Shown: in pieces, positions 48,353 to 57,432 of the stretch
Position numbering within the stretch: the first letter of the stretch is position 1
How the letters are laid out: every line of letters begins with the position of its first letter
NCBI GenBank assembly: GCA_031412335.1
Contig: JANOCT010000033.1
Coordinates: 1 to 64,000, forward strand
Reading direction: 5' to 3'
Length of the DNA: 64,000 nucleotides
Source of the DNA: JBBQYA01 sp031412335
GTDB taxonomy: Bacteria; Bacteroidota; Bacteroidia; Sphingobacteriales; Sphingobacteriaceae
Made by a program: the position numbers and the translations under genes
Notes under the pieces: model-generated
Database searches by the model: none
The model's input: only the letters and a program-made list of their open reading frames with translations
Told to the model about the DNA's origin: nothing

Positions 48353-49720
48353 ATGAATTATTCATCAGGACATATTCAAAAAACCACAAGAGTATTACCA
48401 TCTCTTTCTGATAACACTTTTCTACGCTATTTCAACTTCATTGCTTTGTATTTTGCACAAGGCATTCCAGAAGGTATGTTGACTTTTGGTATTCCAGCTT
48501 GGATGGCCATGAATGGTAAATCACCTGGCGAAATAGCAAGTTTTACGATTGTAATGGTATTGCCTTGGAGTTTTAAATTTATCGTTGCTCCTTTGATGGA
48601 TCGCTATACATTTTTGCCTATGGGACGCAAAAGACCTTGGGTACTTTTAGGGCAAATAGGTTTGGTTATTAGTTTAATTTTTATGGCCTATGTACCAGAT
48701 CCATTAAATAACATTAATCAATTAATGATTGTGGGTTTTATAGTATCATTTTTTGGTGCTTTTCAAGATGTAGCTACAGATGGAATGGCCGTTGATATTA
48801 TTCCTGCAGACCAACAAGCAAGAGCCAATGGTTTAATGTGGGGTTCAAAAATTGTTGGTATTTCTGTTGCGTTAGCCTTAGGAACCTGGTTATTAAATAA
48901 ATACAGCTTTACTACAGCTATGCTATCGCTTTCAGTAATGATTGGAATTATCATGCTTATACCCATTTTTTTAAAAGAAAGACCAGGAGAAAAAATAGCA
49001 CCTTGGTCAAATGGTATAGCATCGCCAGAAACTAAAAATTTGCAATTAGATAATTGGAGTGAAATTTTCAAATCATTGTTTCGTGTTTTTAGTTTAAGAA
49101 ATTCGTTGATGGTTGCAATAATCCTATTTATTTGTCAAGGCGGCTTTAAATATATTAGCACATTGCTACCCATTTTTACGGTAAAAGAATTAGGCTGGAC
49201 CAATGTCGAATATTCACAATATTATTCAACTGCTAAATTAATTGGGGGAATTGTAGGGATGCTTATTGGTGGTATTTTGATTGAAAAATTCGGTAAAAAA
49301 CGAATGTTGAATATTTATTTTTTAGGGTTAATTCTAATAACAACCTCTTTTGTTTTTTTAAAAACCTATTGGAGTAGCATTGCATTTATGTATGCTTTTA
49401 TGATTATCTATAATATAGTTTATACTATTTCTTGTATTGGAATTTTCGCAAGTGCCATGGAATGCTGTTGGAAAAAAGTTTCGGCAAGTCAATTTACGTT
49501 ATATATGACGATAGCAAACCTCGGACAGATTTCAATTTCTGCTTTAATTGGTCCGATAAAGGCAAATTTCAATTGGGAAATTACTTTTTTAGCATTTGTA
49601 TTTATAATTGGGTTGGCTTGGTTGCTGATGCAGTTTTTAAATATTAAAGAGCAAGTAAAACGAGTTGCTGCCTTAGAAAATAAAGATATCTTAAGCCAAG
49701 AATTGGCTTTGTCTACCTAA
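48353..49720 (+). CDS. AmpG-like MFS transporter
   Basis: 455 residues, 12 predicted membrane segments. YFAQGIPEGMLTFGIPAWM near the start, the MFS loop motif PLMDRYTFLPMGRKRPW (about 80), and GAFQDVATDGMAVDIIP (about 140-156) are all characteristic of the AmpG/PAT group, which imports peptidoglycan-derived sugars or acetyl-CoA-type substrates. Substrate unassigned. Second gene of the cluster; an A+T-rich 107-base gap with a GTGTACAAATTAA / TTAATTGTGTAC repeat lies before it. Confidence 0.9.
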   Translation: MNYSSGHIQKTTRVLPSLSDNTFLRYFNFIALYFAQGIPEGMLTFGIPAWMAMNGKSPGEIASFTIVMVLPWSFKFIVAPLMDRYTFLPMGRKRPWVLLGQIGLVISLIFMAYVPDPLNNINQLMIVGFIVSFFGAFQDVATDGMAVDIIPADQQARANGLMWGSKIVGISVALALGTWLLNKYSFTTAMLSLSVMIGIIMLIPIFLKERPGEKIAPWSNGIASPETKNLQLDNWSEIFKSLFRVFSLRNSLMVAIILFICQGGFKYISTLLPIFTVKELGWTNVEYSQYYSTAKLIGGIVGMLIGGILIEKFGKKRMLNIYFLGLILITTSFVFLKTYWSSIAFMYAFMIIYNIVYTISCIGIFASAMECCWKKVSASQFTLYMTIANLGQISISALIGPIKANFNWEITFLAFVFIIGLAWLLMQFLNIKEQVKRVAALENKDILSQELALST

Positions 49721-49747
49721 CTAATTAATCAACTAAAAACAGAAAAC

Positions 49748-49825
49748 ATGAAAACAATAAAATCTTTAACACTAGGAATTCTAATGTTTGTAACTACTAT
49801 TCTTTTGTTTTTTGGATTGAAGTGA
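49748..49825 (+). CDS. Possible small single-helix membrane protein, stop read-through frame
   Basis: An ATG at 49748 starts 25 codons of a hydrophobic segment (IKSLTLGILMFVTTILLFFGLK) ending at a TGA (49823-49825). The same frame then continues through a basic tail (KNKSKKWGSRKPNR) to TAA at 49901-49903, for 52 codons including the TGA. It lies between the MFS gene and the VOC gene. It may be a real micro-membrane protein, a pseudogene, or chance; nothing similar is recognised. Confidence 0.35.
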   Translation: MKTIKSLTLGILMFVTTILLFFGLK

Positions 49826-49907
49826 ATAGTGTTAACCAAAAATAAAAGTAAAAAATGGGGAAGCCGAAAACCAAATAGAGTAGGAAGTAATGTAAAAAAA
49901 TAAAAAT

Positions 49908-50381
49908 ATGTACGTATCAAAAAATGCAGCATTACACCACACTTGTGTTTTGGTGAACAACTTAGAAAAATCTGCAGAGAAATTGGCAAAAACGCTATCG
50001 GTAACTTGGAACCTCTGGACCATTACTCCCGAACATTGCTTTGTGAATGGCGAACCTTCCCCTTTTTCATTCAGAGTAGGCTTTGCAGAAGTTGGTGGAG
50101 CAAATTTGGAATTAATTGCACCCCATACAGGACACAGCGTTTATGACGAATATTTAAAACAAAAAGGCGAAGGTTATCACCATGTTTGTTTTGCATATTC
50201 TGATTTAGAAAGTATGCAAGGTGCTAAAGACAATTTACAAAAGCAAGGTTATAAAATTATTCAAAACGGTTACACAGAAGGCATTTTTGAATTCTGTTAC
50301 TTTGAGTTGACCGAACCAAATATGTTACTTGAACTACTTTATTTGAAAGAACTGCCACCACCGGAAAAAACAATTGGGTAA
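49908..50381 (+). CDS. VOC-family protein (glyoxalase / epimerase fold)
   Basis: 157 residues of paired beta-alpha-beta-beta-beta units. HHTCVLVNNLEKSAEKLAKTL at the N-terminus and GEGYHHVCFAYSDLES in the second half give the usual His metal ligands, with E in LELIAP and MLLELLYL as the others. Methylmalonyl-CoA epimerase- or lactoylglutathione-lyase-like, substrate unknown. Cytoplasmic. Lies 27 bases before the DUF2306 gene. Confidence 0.85.
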   Translation: MYVSKNAALHHTCVLVNNLEKSAEKLAKTLSVTWNLWTITPEHCFVNGEPSPFSFRVGFAEVGGANLELIAPHTGHSVYDEYLKQKGEGYHHVCFAYSDLESMQGAKDNLQKQGYKIIQNGYTEGIFEFCYFELTEPNMLLELLYLKELPPPEKTIG

Positions 50382-50408
50382 TTTATTTTACTAAAAATAA
50401 TTATTACA

Positions 50409-51047
50409 ATGGAAAAATCAAATAGCATTCAACTAGTGCAAAAACCTAAATCATTGTTGACACTGGGATACGTTCTGTTCCTTTTCTTATTTGCAGGGAA
50501 ATTTATCATTAAAGATGCTTTGCCTTATTTTGGATTTGAACAAAAAACTTTTGGGCTTTACTGGGATTATAAATGGATTTTGGTAGGACATATTTCTGGT
50601 GGGCTTTTAGCACTAGCTATTGGTCCTTTTCAATTCTGGAAAGCCTTTAGAAATAAATACTTAACAGTCCATAGATGGCTTGGACGAACATATTTAGCAG
50701 CTATTTTAATTGGAACAATTAGCGCAACTTCTTTGGCTTGGACAAGTGCAATAGGAGTCAACTTTGCTTGGGCTCTTGCGTTGCAAATGTTAGCTTTTGC
50801 TTGGATTTCGACAGCATTAATGGCGTATTTATCTGTGATGAGAAAACGTATTCAACAGCATAAAGAGTGGATGATTAGAAGCTATGTTGTAACTTTTGCT
50901 TTTGTGACTTTTCGGTGGCTAAATGAATTAACTATCGTTAAAAATCTGATGCCAGAATTTGAAGAGAGAGGACCAACAGTAATCTGGTTTTGTTGGACAA
51001 TACCATTATTGATTACGGAAATTATATTAAGCTGGAAAAAGAAATAA
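50409..51047 (+). CDS. DUF2306 membrane protein
   Basis: 212 residues with about six membrane helices. The family signature HRWLGRTYLAAI (about 88-99), QHKEWMIRSYVVTFAFVTFRW (about 152) and the early GHISGGLLALAIGPFQFW are present. The conserved His residues suggest heme or metal binding, but no function is established. In the co-directional cluster, 55 bases before the acyltransferase-3 gene. Confidence 0.87.
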   Translation: MEKSNSIQLVQKPKSLLTLGYVLFLFLFAGKFIIKDALPYFGFEQKTFGLYWDYKWILVGHISGGLLALAIGPFQFWKAFRNKYLTVHRWLGRTYLAAILIGTISATSLAWTSAIGVNFAWALALQMLAFAWISTALMAYLSVMRKRIQQHKEWMIRSYVVTFAFVTFRWLNELTIVKNLMPEFEERGPTVIWFCWTIPLLITEIILSWKKK

Positions 51048-51102
51048 TAACATGAAAGTCAAAAACCAAATATCTTAATCAACAAAATAAATGCGATAAA
51101 AA

Positions 51103-52254
51103 ATGGCAACAACTCCTCAAAAATTGTACGGACTTGATAACTTAAGAGCCTTCGCCATTATTATGGTTATACTTTTTCATTATCCCAGATGGTTTGATCA
51201 TCCTGCTTGGTTTCCAGAAGTTTTAAAATTTGGCTGGACAGGCGTTGATTTATTTTTTGTTTTGAGCGGATTTTTAATAGCCTCGCAACTGTTTGCACAA
51301 ATTAAAAAGGAAGGTAGCTTTTCTATGAAAGACTTTTATATCAAACGCTTTTTTAGAATTATACCTATTTACTATTTTGTGCTGGCTATGTACTTTTTGT
51401 TTCCTGTTTTAAGTGGAGATCAATTACTCCCACCACTTTGGAAGTTTTTAACTTTTACTCATAATATAGGTTTTACCAATTTTGATACCCATCGTTCCTT
51501 TGGCGTAGTGTGGTCGCTTTGTGTGGAAGAACATTTTTATTTGTTATTGCCTGTTACCTTGTTATTGCTTTTAAAAACTGGCTGGTTAAAAAAAGCTGGT
51601 CTATTGCTGCTTATTTTATTTCTTGCGGGTTTTCTTATCCGATTGTACAGTTGGTATGAAGTATATATTCCACAAAGCAACGGAATAGAAAACAGAGCAC
51701 TTTGGATACAAACCATATATTATCCAACCTATTGCAGATTAGATGGATTGCTAGTAGGTGTTGCCATTGCTGGATTGTACAACTACTTGCCTTCGCTATT
51801 TTCCCGATTATTAAAGTATGCAAACGGAATTATTGGGGTTGGCTTATTGATTTTAACTATCGCTTATTTTCTATTTATTAATAGTATTGGTTTCGGCAGA
51901 AGCATTTTTAGCTTCCCAATGGTTTCTATAGGTTTTGGATGTATGGTTTTAGGTTCAATTATGCCAACTAGTTTTTTATATAAATGGAAATCAAAAGTAC
52001 TGACCAAAATTGCGGAACTTTCATATTCGCTTTATCTCATTCACATGGGGGTTATTCTATTAGCTCAAATATTATTGTTTGATTTGGGTATTGCAAAAGA
52101 CAGTAATTTGACGTTCATATTATCCATCATTTTTTGTGTTTTCATTGCTTTAATACTTCATTACAGCATAGAAAAACCATTTATGAAAATGCGTGAAAGG
52201 TTTTTAAAACACGATAAAAAGTTAATTAATTATGAGATGGTAGTTAAGATTTAA
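51103..52254 (+). CDS. Membrane acyltransferase, acyltransferase-3 (OafA-like) family
   Basis: 383 residues with ten to eleven membrane helices. Signature segments are LDNLRAFAIIMVILFHY (residues 8-24, with the catalytic-type His), GVDLFFVLSGFLIA, RIIPIYY, and VWSLCVEEHFYLLLPV (about 136). It should transfer an acyl group, commonly acetyl, to an exported sugar or lipid. First of the acyltransferase genes in the cluster; a 66-base gap precedes the SGNH gene. Confidence 0.92.
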   Translation: MATTPQKLYGLDNLRAFAIIMVILFHYPRWFDHPAWFPEVLKFGWTGVDLFFVLSGFLIASQLFAQIKKEGSFSMKDFYIKRFFRIIPIYYFVLAMYFLFPVLSGDQLLPPLWKFLTFTHNIGFTNFDTHRSFGVVWSLCVEEHFYLLLPVTLLLLLKTGWLKKAGLLLLILFLAGFLIRLYSWYEVYIPQSNGIENRALWIQTIYYPTYCRLDGLLVGVAIAGLYNYLPSLFSRLLKYANGIIGVGLLILTIAYFLFINSIGFGRSIFSFPMVSIGFGCMVLGSIMPTSFLYKWKSKVLTKIAELSYSLYLIHMGVILLAQILLFDLGIAKDSNLTFILSIIFCVFIALILHYSIEKPFMKMRERFLKHDKKLINYEMVVKI

Positions 52255-52320
52255 TAATTAATTTTAAGTATAAATTGAATAAGCGAATTTGAAATAAATA
52301 AACGAATAAATACCTGCTTT

Positions 52321-53361
52321 ATGAAAAATGAATCCCTAATAAAATCGGCAATTTTGATGTTAGTTATCGTTTTAATAACTACTGCATTTTGGGAAATTTC
52401 TTTACGAAAAAAAGGAATTCCAATAAGTTATGATGATGGTCCAGCTTTATGGTCAAATTATAGAGCAATGGTCTATGAACCTATTGATGATGCGGTAGTT
52501 TTTATTGGTTCTTCTCGAATTAAATACGCATTAAATATTCCCACTTGGAATAATTTAACCAATATTCACGCAATACAATTAGCTGTAGAAGGAAGTTCGC
52601 CAAGACCAGCATTAGAAGATTTAGCCAATGATCCTAATTTTAAAGGTCGGCTAATCATAGATGTAACCGAAGGGTTATTTTTCTCGAAAGGTGGGCCACT
52701 TGATAAAACCCTGAACGAAAATATCAAACATTTTCACGATAGAACTCCAGCGCAACTAGTAAGTTTTATTTTGAATAGACCATTGGAATCACAATTAGTT
52801 TTTTTAAATAAAGATTATTTTTCACTCAATGCAAAATTGGATGAACTCGAAATTCCAAGTCGTCCAGGTGTATTTATGATGCCCTTATTCCCAATAGAAT
52901 TTAGTCATAACACTTTTGAAAGACAATCTTATATGTCAGCAGAATTTATAATTGACACCATTTTGCAAAGTAAAGTCAAAGCCAACTGGGCATTTTTTGC
53001 AAGTTTAGGAAAAGGTGCACCACCAATGCCTGAAGCTGAATTAGCAGCCATATTCAAATCGGTTAAAGCTGCAACCGACAAAATTAAAGCACGAGGTGGC
53101 GAAGTACTTTTTGTGCGAACTCCTTCGAGTGGTGGATATTTGCAGGGGGAATTAAAGGTTTTTCCGAGAGAGAAATATTGGAATAAATTGCTCGCTTACA
53201 CCAATTGCCAAGGAATTCATTTTCTAGATTACCCAGCAATCGACCATTTTGTATGTCCAGAATTTTCGCATTTAAGTAAACACGACGCAGAAATTTTTAC
53301 CAAACATTTTATAGATATTCTGGAAAAAGATAAAGGTTGGAAATTAAAAAGTCTTCAATAA
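52321..53361 (+). CDS. Membrane-anchored SGNH-like protein, partner of MBOAT
   Basis: 346 residues. One N-terminal membrane helix (about 9-27) then a SGNH/GDSL-like periplasmic domain starting with FIGSSRIKYALN (about 61-72). The C-terminal block (about 318-330) reads PEFSHLSKHDAEIF, where relatives have Asp-x-x-His-Leu; here the Asp position is Glu, so the catalytic pair is uncertain. In DltD- and AlgJ-type systems such a protein receives the acyl group from an MBOAT enzyme; the MBOAT gene follows 33 bases downstream. Confidence 0.8.
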   Translation: MKNESLIKSAILMLVIVLITTAFWEISLRKKGIPISYDDGPALWSNYRAMVYEPIDDAVVFIGSSRIKYALNIPTWNNLTNIHAIQLAVEGSSPRPALEDLANDPNFKGRLIIDVTEGLFFSKGGPLDKTLNENIKHFHDRTPAQLVSFILNRPLESQLVFLNKDYFSLNAKLDELEIPSRPGVFMMPLFPIEFSHNTFERQSYMSAEFIIDTILQSKVKANWAFFASLGKGAPPMPEAELAAIFKSVKAATDKIKARGGEVLFVRTPSSGGYLQGELKVFPREKYWNKLLAYTNCQGIHFLDYPAIDHFVCPEFSHLSKHDAEIFTKHFIDILEKDKGWKLKSLQ

Positions 53362-53394
53362 AAATTAATCTAACGCTACCTAATTTTAAACAAA

Positions 53395-54828
53395 ATGGTT
53401 TTTAACTCCTATACCTTCGTTGCTTTTTTTATTGCAATATTGATTTTACATAATTTACCATTTTCGTGGAAAACAAAAAAAGTAAATTTATTGCTGGCTA
53501 GTTATCTTTTTTATGCAGCTTGGAATCCACCTTTTATTCTTTTATTATGGCTTTCTACTGTAGTCGATTTTTATGTTGGTAAGGCTTTATTTACACAAGA
53601 AAACCCGTATAAAAAGAAATTATTATTAGTACTTAGTTTAATTGGCAATCTGGGAATGTTATGCTTTTTTAAATATGGAACATTCTTGCTAGAAAACTTT
53701 GTATCGCTAAGCAATTTAATTGGGTTCAATTATAATCCAGCAATTCCAACCATAATTCTACCTGCTGGGATTTCATTTTATACATTTACAACGCTTTGCT
53801 ATACCATTGATATGTATAAAAAAAGAAGTGAACCGGTTAAGTCATTATTGGATTTTTCTTTGTTTGTGACGTTTTTTCCTCATTTGGTAGCAGGCCCAAT
53901 TGTGCGCCCACCACAATTAGTACCACAGTTTGAAACACCTCGTGTTGCTTCTCGCATACAAATGATGGATGGACTTTTACTCCTTTCACTTGGCTTATTT
54001 ATGAAAGTGGTTTTAGCTGATAGTATGCTTTCGGAAACAGCAGATGCCGTCTTTAATTCGAAAAGTATGTTGCCTTTGTTAGATGCATGGATTGGAGTAT
54101 TTGCTTTTTCTGGTCAAATATTTTTAGATTTTGCAGGATATTCAACTTGCGCAATCGGTGTAGCGTTATGCCTTGGATTTGTGCTGCCTCAAAATTTTAA
54201 TTACCCATACGCGGCTATTGGATTTTCTGATTTCTGGAAACGCTGGCATATTACCTTATCAAGTTGGTTGCGCGATTATTTATACATTCCACTTGGAGGA
54301 AGCAGAAATGGGCAATTACGAACCTATTATGCATTAATGATGACCATGCTAATTGGAGGATTATGGCATGGTGCCAATTGGACATTTGTAGCCTGGGGTG
54401 GTCTGCATGGATTATATTTATGGGTGGAGAAATTTTTCAGAGATCGGCGTAGTGCTGATTCCGATGAAAATGGAATGAAAAACAACTCAATTATTGGATT
54501 CTTTTATGCCTTGCTTACTTTTATGTTAGTTAATATTACTTGGGTATTTTTCCGTTCCGATTCTTTTGATAAATCATATCAAATGCTACAAGCTATGTTT
54601 GGAATTATTAATGTTGGCAAACCAATATTAACCACATTAGCCGTACTAAAAGTCGCATTAGTTGTTCCTGCAATTATTCTTTTTCACTGGTTTATGCGCA
54701 ATACAAAAGTGCTAGATGTTGCTCATAAAATGTCGTGGTGGTCATTAGGTATTGTTTGGTCTTTTCTTATTTTATTGTTGATTTGGGCACAAGAAAGTGG
54801 TAGTTCGTTTATTTATTTTCAGTTTTAA
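53395..54828 (+). CDS. MBOAT O-acyltransferase (AlgI/DltB-like)
   Basis: 477 residues, about 11 membrane helices. The MBOAT signature is intact: FWKRWHITLSSWLRDYLYIPLGGSR (about 281-305), split here as FWKRWHITLSSWL and RDYLYIPLGG, and the catalytic His in GGLWHGANWTFVAWGGLHG (about 321). VAGPIVRPPQLVPQF lies earlier. It passes an acyl group across the membrane to a surface polymer or to the SGNH partner encoded just upstream. No alginate or teichoic acid genes are nearby, so the acceptor is unknown. Confidence 0.93.
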   Translation: MVFNSYTFVAFFIAILILHNLPFSWKTKKVNLLLASYLFYAAWNPPFILLLWLSTVVDFYVGKALFTQENPYKKKLLLVLSLIGNLGMLCFFKYGTFLLENFVSLSNLIGFNYNPAIPTIILPAGISFYTFTTLCYTIDMYKKRSEPVKSLLDFSLFVTFFPHLVAGPIVRPPQLVPQFETPRVASRIQMMDGLLLLSLGLFMKVVLADSMLSETADAVFNSKSMLPLLDAWIGVFAFSGQIFLDFAGYSTCAIGVALCLGFVLPQNFNYPYAAIGFSDFWKRWHITLSSWLRDYLYIPLGGSRNGQLRTYYALMMTMLIGGLWHGANWTFVAWGGLHGLYLWVEKFFRDRRSADSDENGMKNNSIIGFFYALLTFMLVNITWVFFRSDSFDKSYQMLQAMFGIINVGKPILTTLAVLKVALVVPAIILFHWFMRNTKVLDVAHKMSWWSLGIVWSFLILLLIWAQESGSSFIYFQF

Positions 54829-54847
54829 ACAATTAAATTAACAAATT

Positions 54848-55707
54848 ATGAAAACAGTAATCATTACAGGAACAAGCAAAGGAATAGGTCTTGAAACAGC
54901 ATTAGTTTTTAGGCGCGCAGGATATACAGTTTTTGCAACGATACGAAATCCCGAAAATGCAGTCGCTTTTAAACAACAAATTAAAGAAGAATCTTTACCA
55001 ATACGTATTCATAAAATGGATGTGGATTCAGACGAATCTGTAAAAAAATGTATGGAAACTATTATTCAAGAAAATGGCTTCATAGATGTTCTAGACAACA
55101 ATGCTGGAATTGAACATAACAATTCTGTAGAAGAAATGGAAATGACCGATTTCAAAGCTGTTATGGAACCCAATTATTTTGGTGTGCTTCGTTGCATTAA
55201 AAGTGTACTTCCATTAATGCGTAAAAATCATAAAAGCTGCATTATAAATATTTCATCAGTTTCTGGGAACATTGCAAATACGCCATTAGGTGCTTACACA
55301 GCGAGTAAACAGGCTCTTGGAACGGTAAACAAAGCTTTGGCTGGTGAAGTGAAACCCTTTAATATTAGAGCATAGTGGAACCCGGTATTATAGATACACA
55401 AATGGCTCAAAACATTAAAACTGACAACGAATTAATTTACCCACAAGTAAACCGATTTAATGGTCTATTTGCTGCTTCACTGAAAACGCAAACTTCGCCA
55501 ACGCTGGTTGCTGATAAAATATTGGAAATTGCCGAAAGTGAAACTTGGAAATTACGTCATCCCGTTGAACCTAGTGCTGAACCTTTCCTGGCTTGGGGAG
55601 CATCTATGACGGATGAAGAATGGGTTGATTGGAATGCAGCAAATGATGAAGATTGGCGCAATTCCATAGAAAGAGATTTTGGTATGAATGCTAGAAAGAA
55701 TCAATAA
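54848..55707 (+). pseudogene. Short-chain dehydrogenase gene with frameshift
   Basis: Codons from the ATG at 54848 give an SDR with TGTSKGIG (cofactor loop), NNAG, and the active-site Ser (ISSVSG) and YTASK. The frame ends at TAG (55373-55375) right after KPFNIRA. In the plus-one frame VEPGIIDTQMAQ, the usual SDR continuation, carries on to 55707. Adding one A in GCATAG restores NIRAIVEPG, so a single-base deletion is the simplest explanation. Two other positions differ from the usual consensus (DVLDNNAG and MEPNYFG), compatible with decay. Substrate unknown; ordinary length otherwise about 285 residues. Confidence 0.82.
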
Positions 55708-55733
55708 AATCAATTAATTTTTAAAGTAAATTA

Positions 55734-56945
55734 ATGATAGCAATAACATCAAAAAGAATTCAATCTATCGACATACTTCGTGGTATGGCTTTGATGGGTA
55801 TTCTAATAGTTCACCTTGCTGTAGGTTCGCATTGGTTTTTAGCTTCTCCAGAACAAAAGGCTTTAATGCCATTTCCAGAGATAAACGCTATAGTTGGTCC
55901 TGCAATCGATTTTTTCTTTACGGATAAGTCTCGAACCCTATTTGCATTTATGTTTGGGATATCCTTTTTTATCCAACTAAAAAGTGCGGAACATCATAAA
56001 AAACCTTTTAAACGTGCCTTTTTGTGGCGGTTGACCATTCTTATGATATTCGGTTTATTGCATGGACATTTACTTTTTGGCTCCGATATTCTACGCTATT
56101 ATGCAGCTGGTGGTTTGCTTTTACTTCTAGTTTATAAATGGTCATCTAAATCACTTTTGATTTTGGGTTTATTTCTAAACATTGGTGTTCCTGTTATTGC
56201 CACTATTATTGCGATTGTGTATGAAATTAATTGGTTTGGGGATTTTCCAGATATGTTGAGTTTTCAAAAAGCCTTTATGTCAACTTCATACTGGGAGAAT
56301 TTCCGTATTAATAATTTCGATGCAACAGCTCGATATAATTTGTTTTTCCTATTGTATTATTTCGTACCAGTTACTGGAATTTTTCTTTTTGGTATATGTG
56401 TTGGCAGACAAAATTATCTACAAAATCCAGAAATGCATACAAAATTGTTGAAGAGATTTATCGTATGGGGATTGAGTATCGGTTTTCTTATTCAGGGAAG
56501 CAACCTTTTTATGAATGCAGCTCTAGAGCATAAATGGATTAACGGAAACATATTCATATATGCTTTTAAAGATTTTCTAGTAAGCATTGCAGTGTTGCTA
56601 ATTTCGCTGGGGTATATTTCCACGCTAACCTTGTTGTGTCTGCGCCCAAGCTGGAACCGTTTTTTATCAATCCTTGCGCCAGCCGGAAGAATGACTTTGA
56701 CTAATTATATCATGCAGTCTGTATTTCTCTGGGTTGATTTTTTTGGATCGGGCTTTGGCTTGTATTTAAAAATTGGCCCTTCTATTTCCATTTTTATTGC
56801 CTTGGCGCTTTGTGGCTTACAGTTGACATATTCTTATTATTGGCTTACCTATTTCAAAATGGGTCCGCTTGAATGGGTATGGCGTTATACAAATACAGGT
56901 AAAAGACCTGAGTTTAAAAAAACAATTGCTGTGGCAAACAAATAA
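55734..56945 (+). CDS. DUF418 membrane protein (YeiB-like)
   Basis: 403 residues with about 10 membrane helices. SIDILRGMALMGILIVHL at residues 11-28, RSRTLFAFMFGISF-like loop (KSRTLFAFMFGISF), and the C-terminal PAGRMTLTNYIMQSVF and FKMGPLEWVWRYT are standard DUF418 features. The family belongs to the same transmembrane acyltransferase superfamily as HGSNAT and acyltransferase-3, so a related activity is plausible. Follows the broken SDR gene by 26 bases. Confidence 0.9.
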   Translation: MIAITSKRIQSIDILRGMALMGILIVHLAVGSHWFLASPEQKALMPFPEINAIVGPAIDFFFTDKSRTLFAFMFGISFFIQLKSAEHHKKPFKRAFLWRLTILMIFGLLHGHLLFGSDILRYYAAGGLLLLLVYKWSSKSLLILGLFLNIGVPVIATIIAIVYEINWFGDFPDMLSFQKAFMSTSYWENFRINNFDATARYNLFFLLYYFVPVTGIFLFGICVGRQNYLQNPEMHTKLLKRFIVWGLSIGFLIQGSNLFMNAALEHKWINGNIFIYAFKDFLVSIAVLLISLGYISTLTLLCLRPSWNRFLSILAPAGRMTLTNYIMQSVFLWVDFFGSGFGLYLKIGPSISIFIALALCGLQLTYSYYWLTYFKMGPLEWVWRYTNTGKRPEFKKTIAVANK

Positions 56946-56966
56946 TAAAAAATAAAAACTACACTC

Positions 56967-57416
56967 ATGAAAAAATCAATCCTGCTTCTCATCACTATTT
57001 TCTTTTTCGGAAAGCTTCAAGCGCAAGAAAACTATTCTTTTACCTTTAATCACTTAGCATTATCGGTAAAAAACCTCGATGAATCCGCAACTTTTTATAA
57101 AGAAGTATTGCAACTTCCCGAAATCACGAATAAAACCAAGATGGAAGGCATTCGTTGGTTTTCGTTTGGAGAAGGAAAAGAGTTGCATCTTATCTCTTTT
57201 TTGAAAGAACCCGTTACGATCAATAAAGCAGTTCATCTGGCTTTATCAACTTCAAATTTTGATGCTTTTGTCAAATCATTAGAAGCAAAGAAAATCCCCT
57301 ATTCAGATTGGCCTGGAATAGCGAATAAAATAAATATGCGAGCTGACGGAATAATGCAAATATTCTTTCAAGATCCAAACGGTTATTGGATTGAAGTAAA
57401 TAGTGTTGGTAAATAA
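56967..57416 (+). CDS. Exported VOC-family protein
   Basis: 149 residues with a signal peptide (1-19, ending LQAQ), unusual for a VOC protein. The mature part has FNHLALSVKNLDESATFYKE at the start and IFFQDPNGYWIEV at the end, with the typical metal ligand positions (His in FNHLA, Glu in YWIEV). Periplasmic glyoxalase-like role; substrate unknown. 16 bases separate it from the next gene. Confidence 0.87.
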   Translation: MKKSILLLITIFFFGKLQAQENYSFTFNHLALSVKNLDESATFYKEVLQLPEITNKTKMEGIRWFSFGEGKELHLISFLKEPVTINKAVHLALSTSNFDAFVKSLEAKKIPYSDWPGIANKINMRADGIMQIFFQDPNGYWIEVNSVGK

Positions 57417-57432
57417 TAATAAAACGATTTCT

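Noticed and set aside
41084..49825. TGA as a tryptophan codon (alternative genetic code)
   Set aside because: TGG is used throughout for Trp, conserved genes have no internal TGA, and mqnE ends with TGA.
57403..57432. Earlier TTG start for the first HGSNAT-like gene
   Set aside because: It overlaps the VOC stop and lacks similarity to the paralogue, whose N-terminus matches the ATG at 57433.
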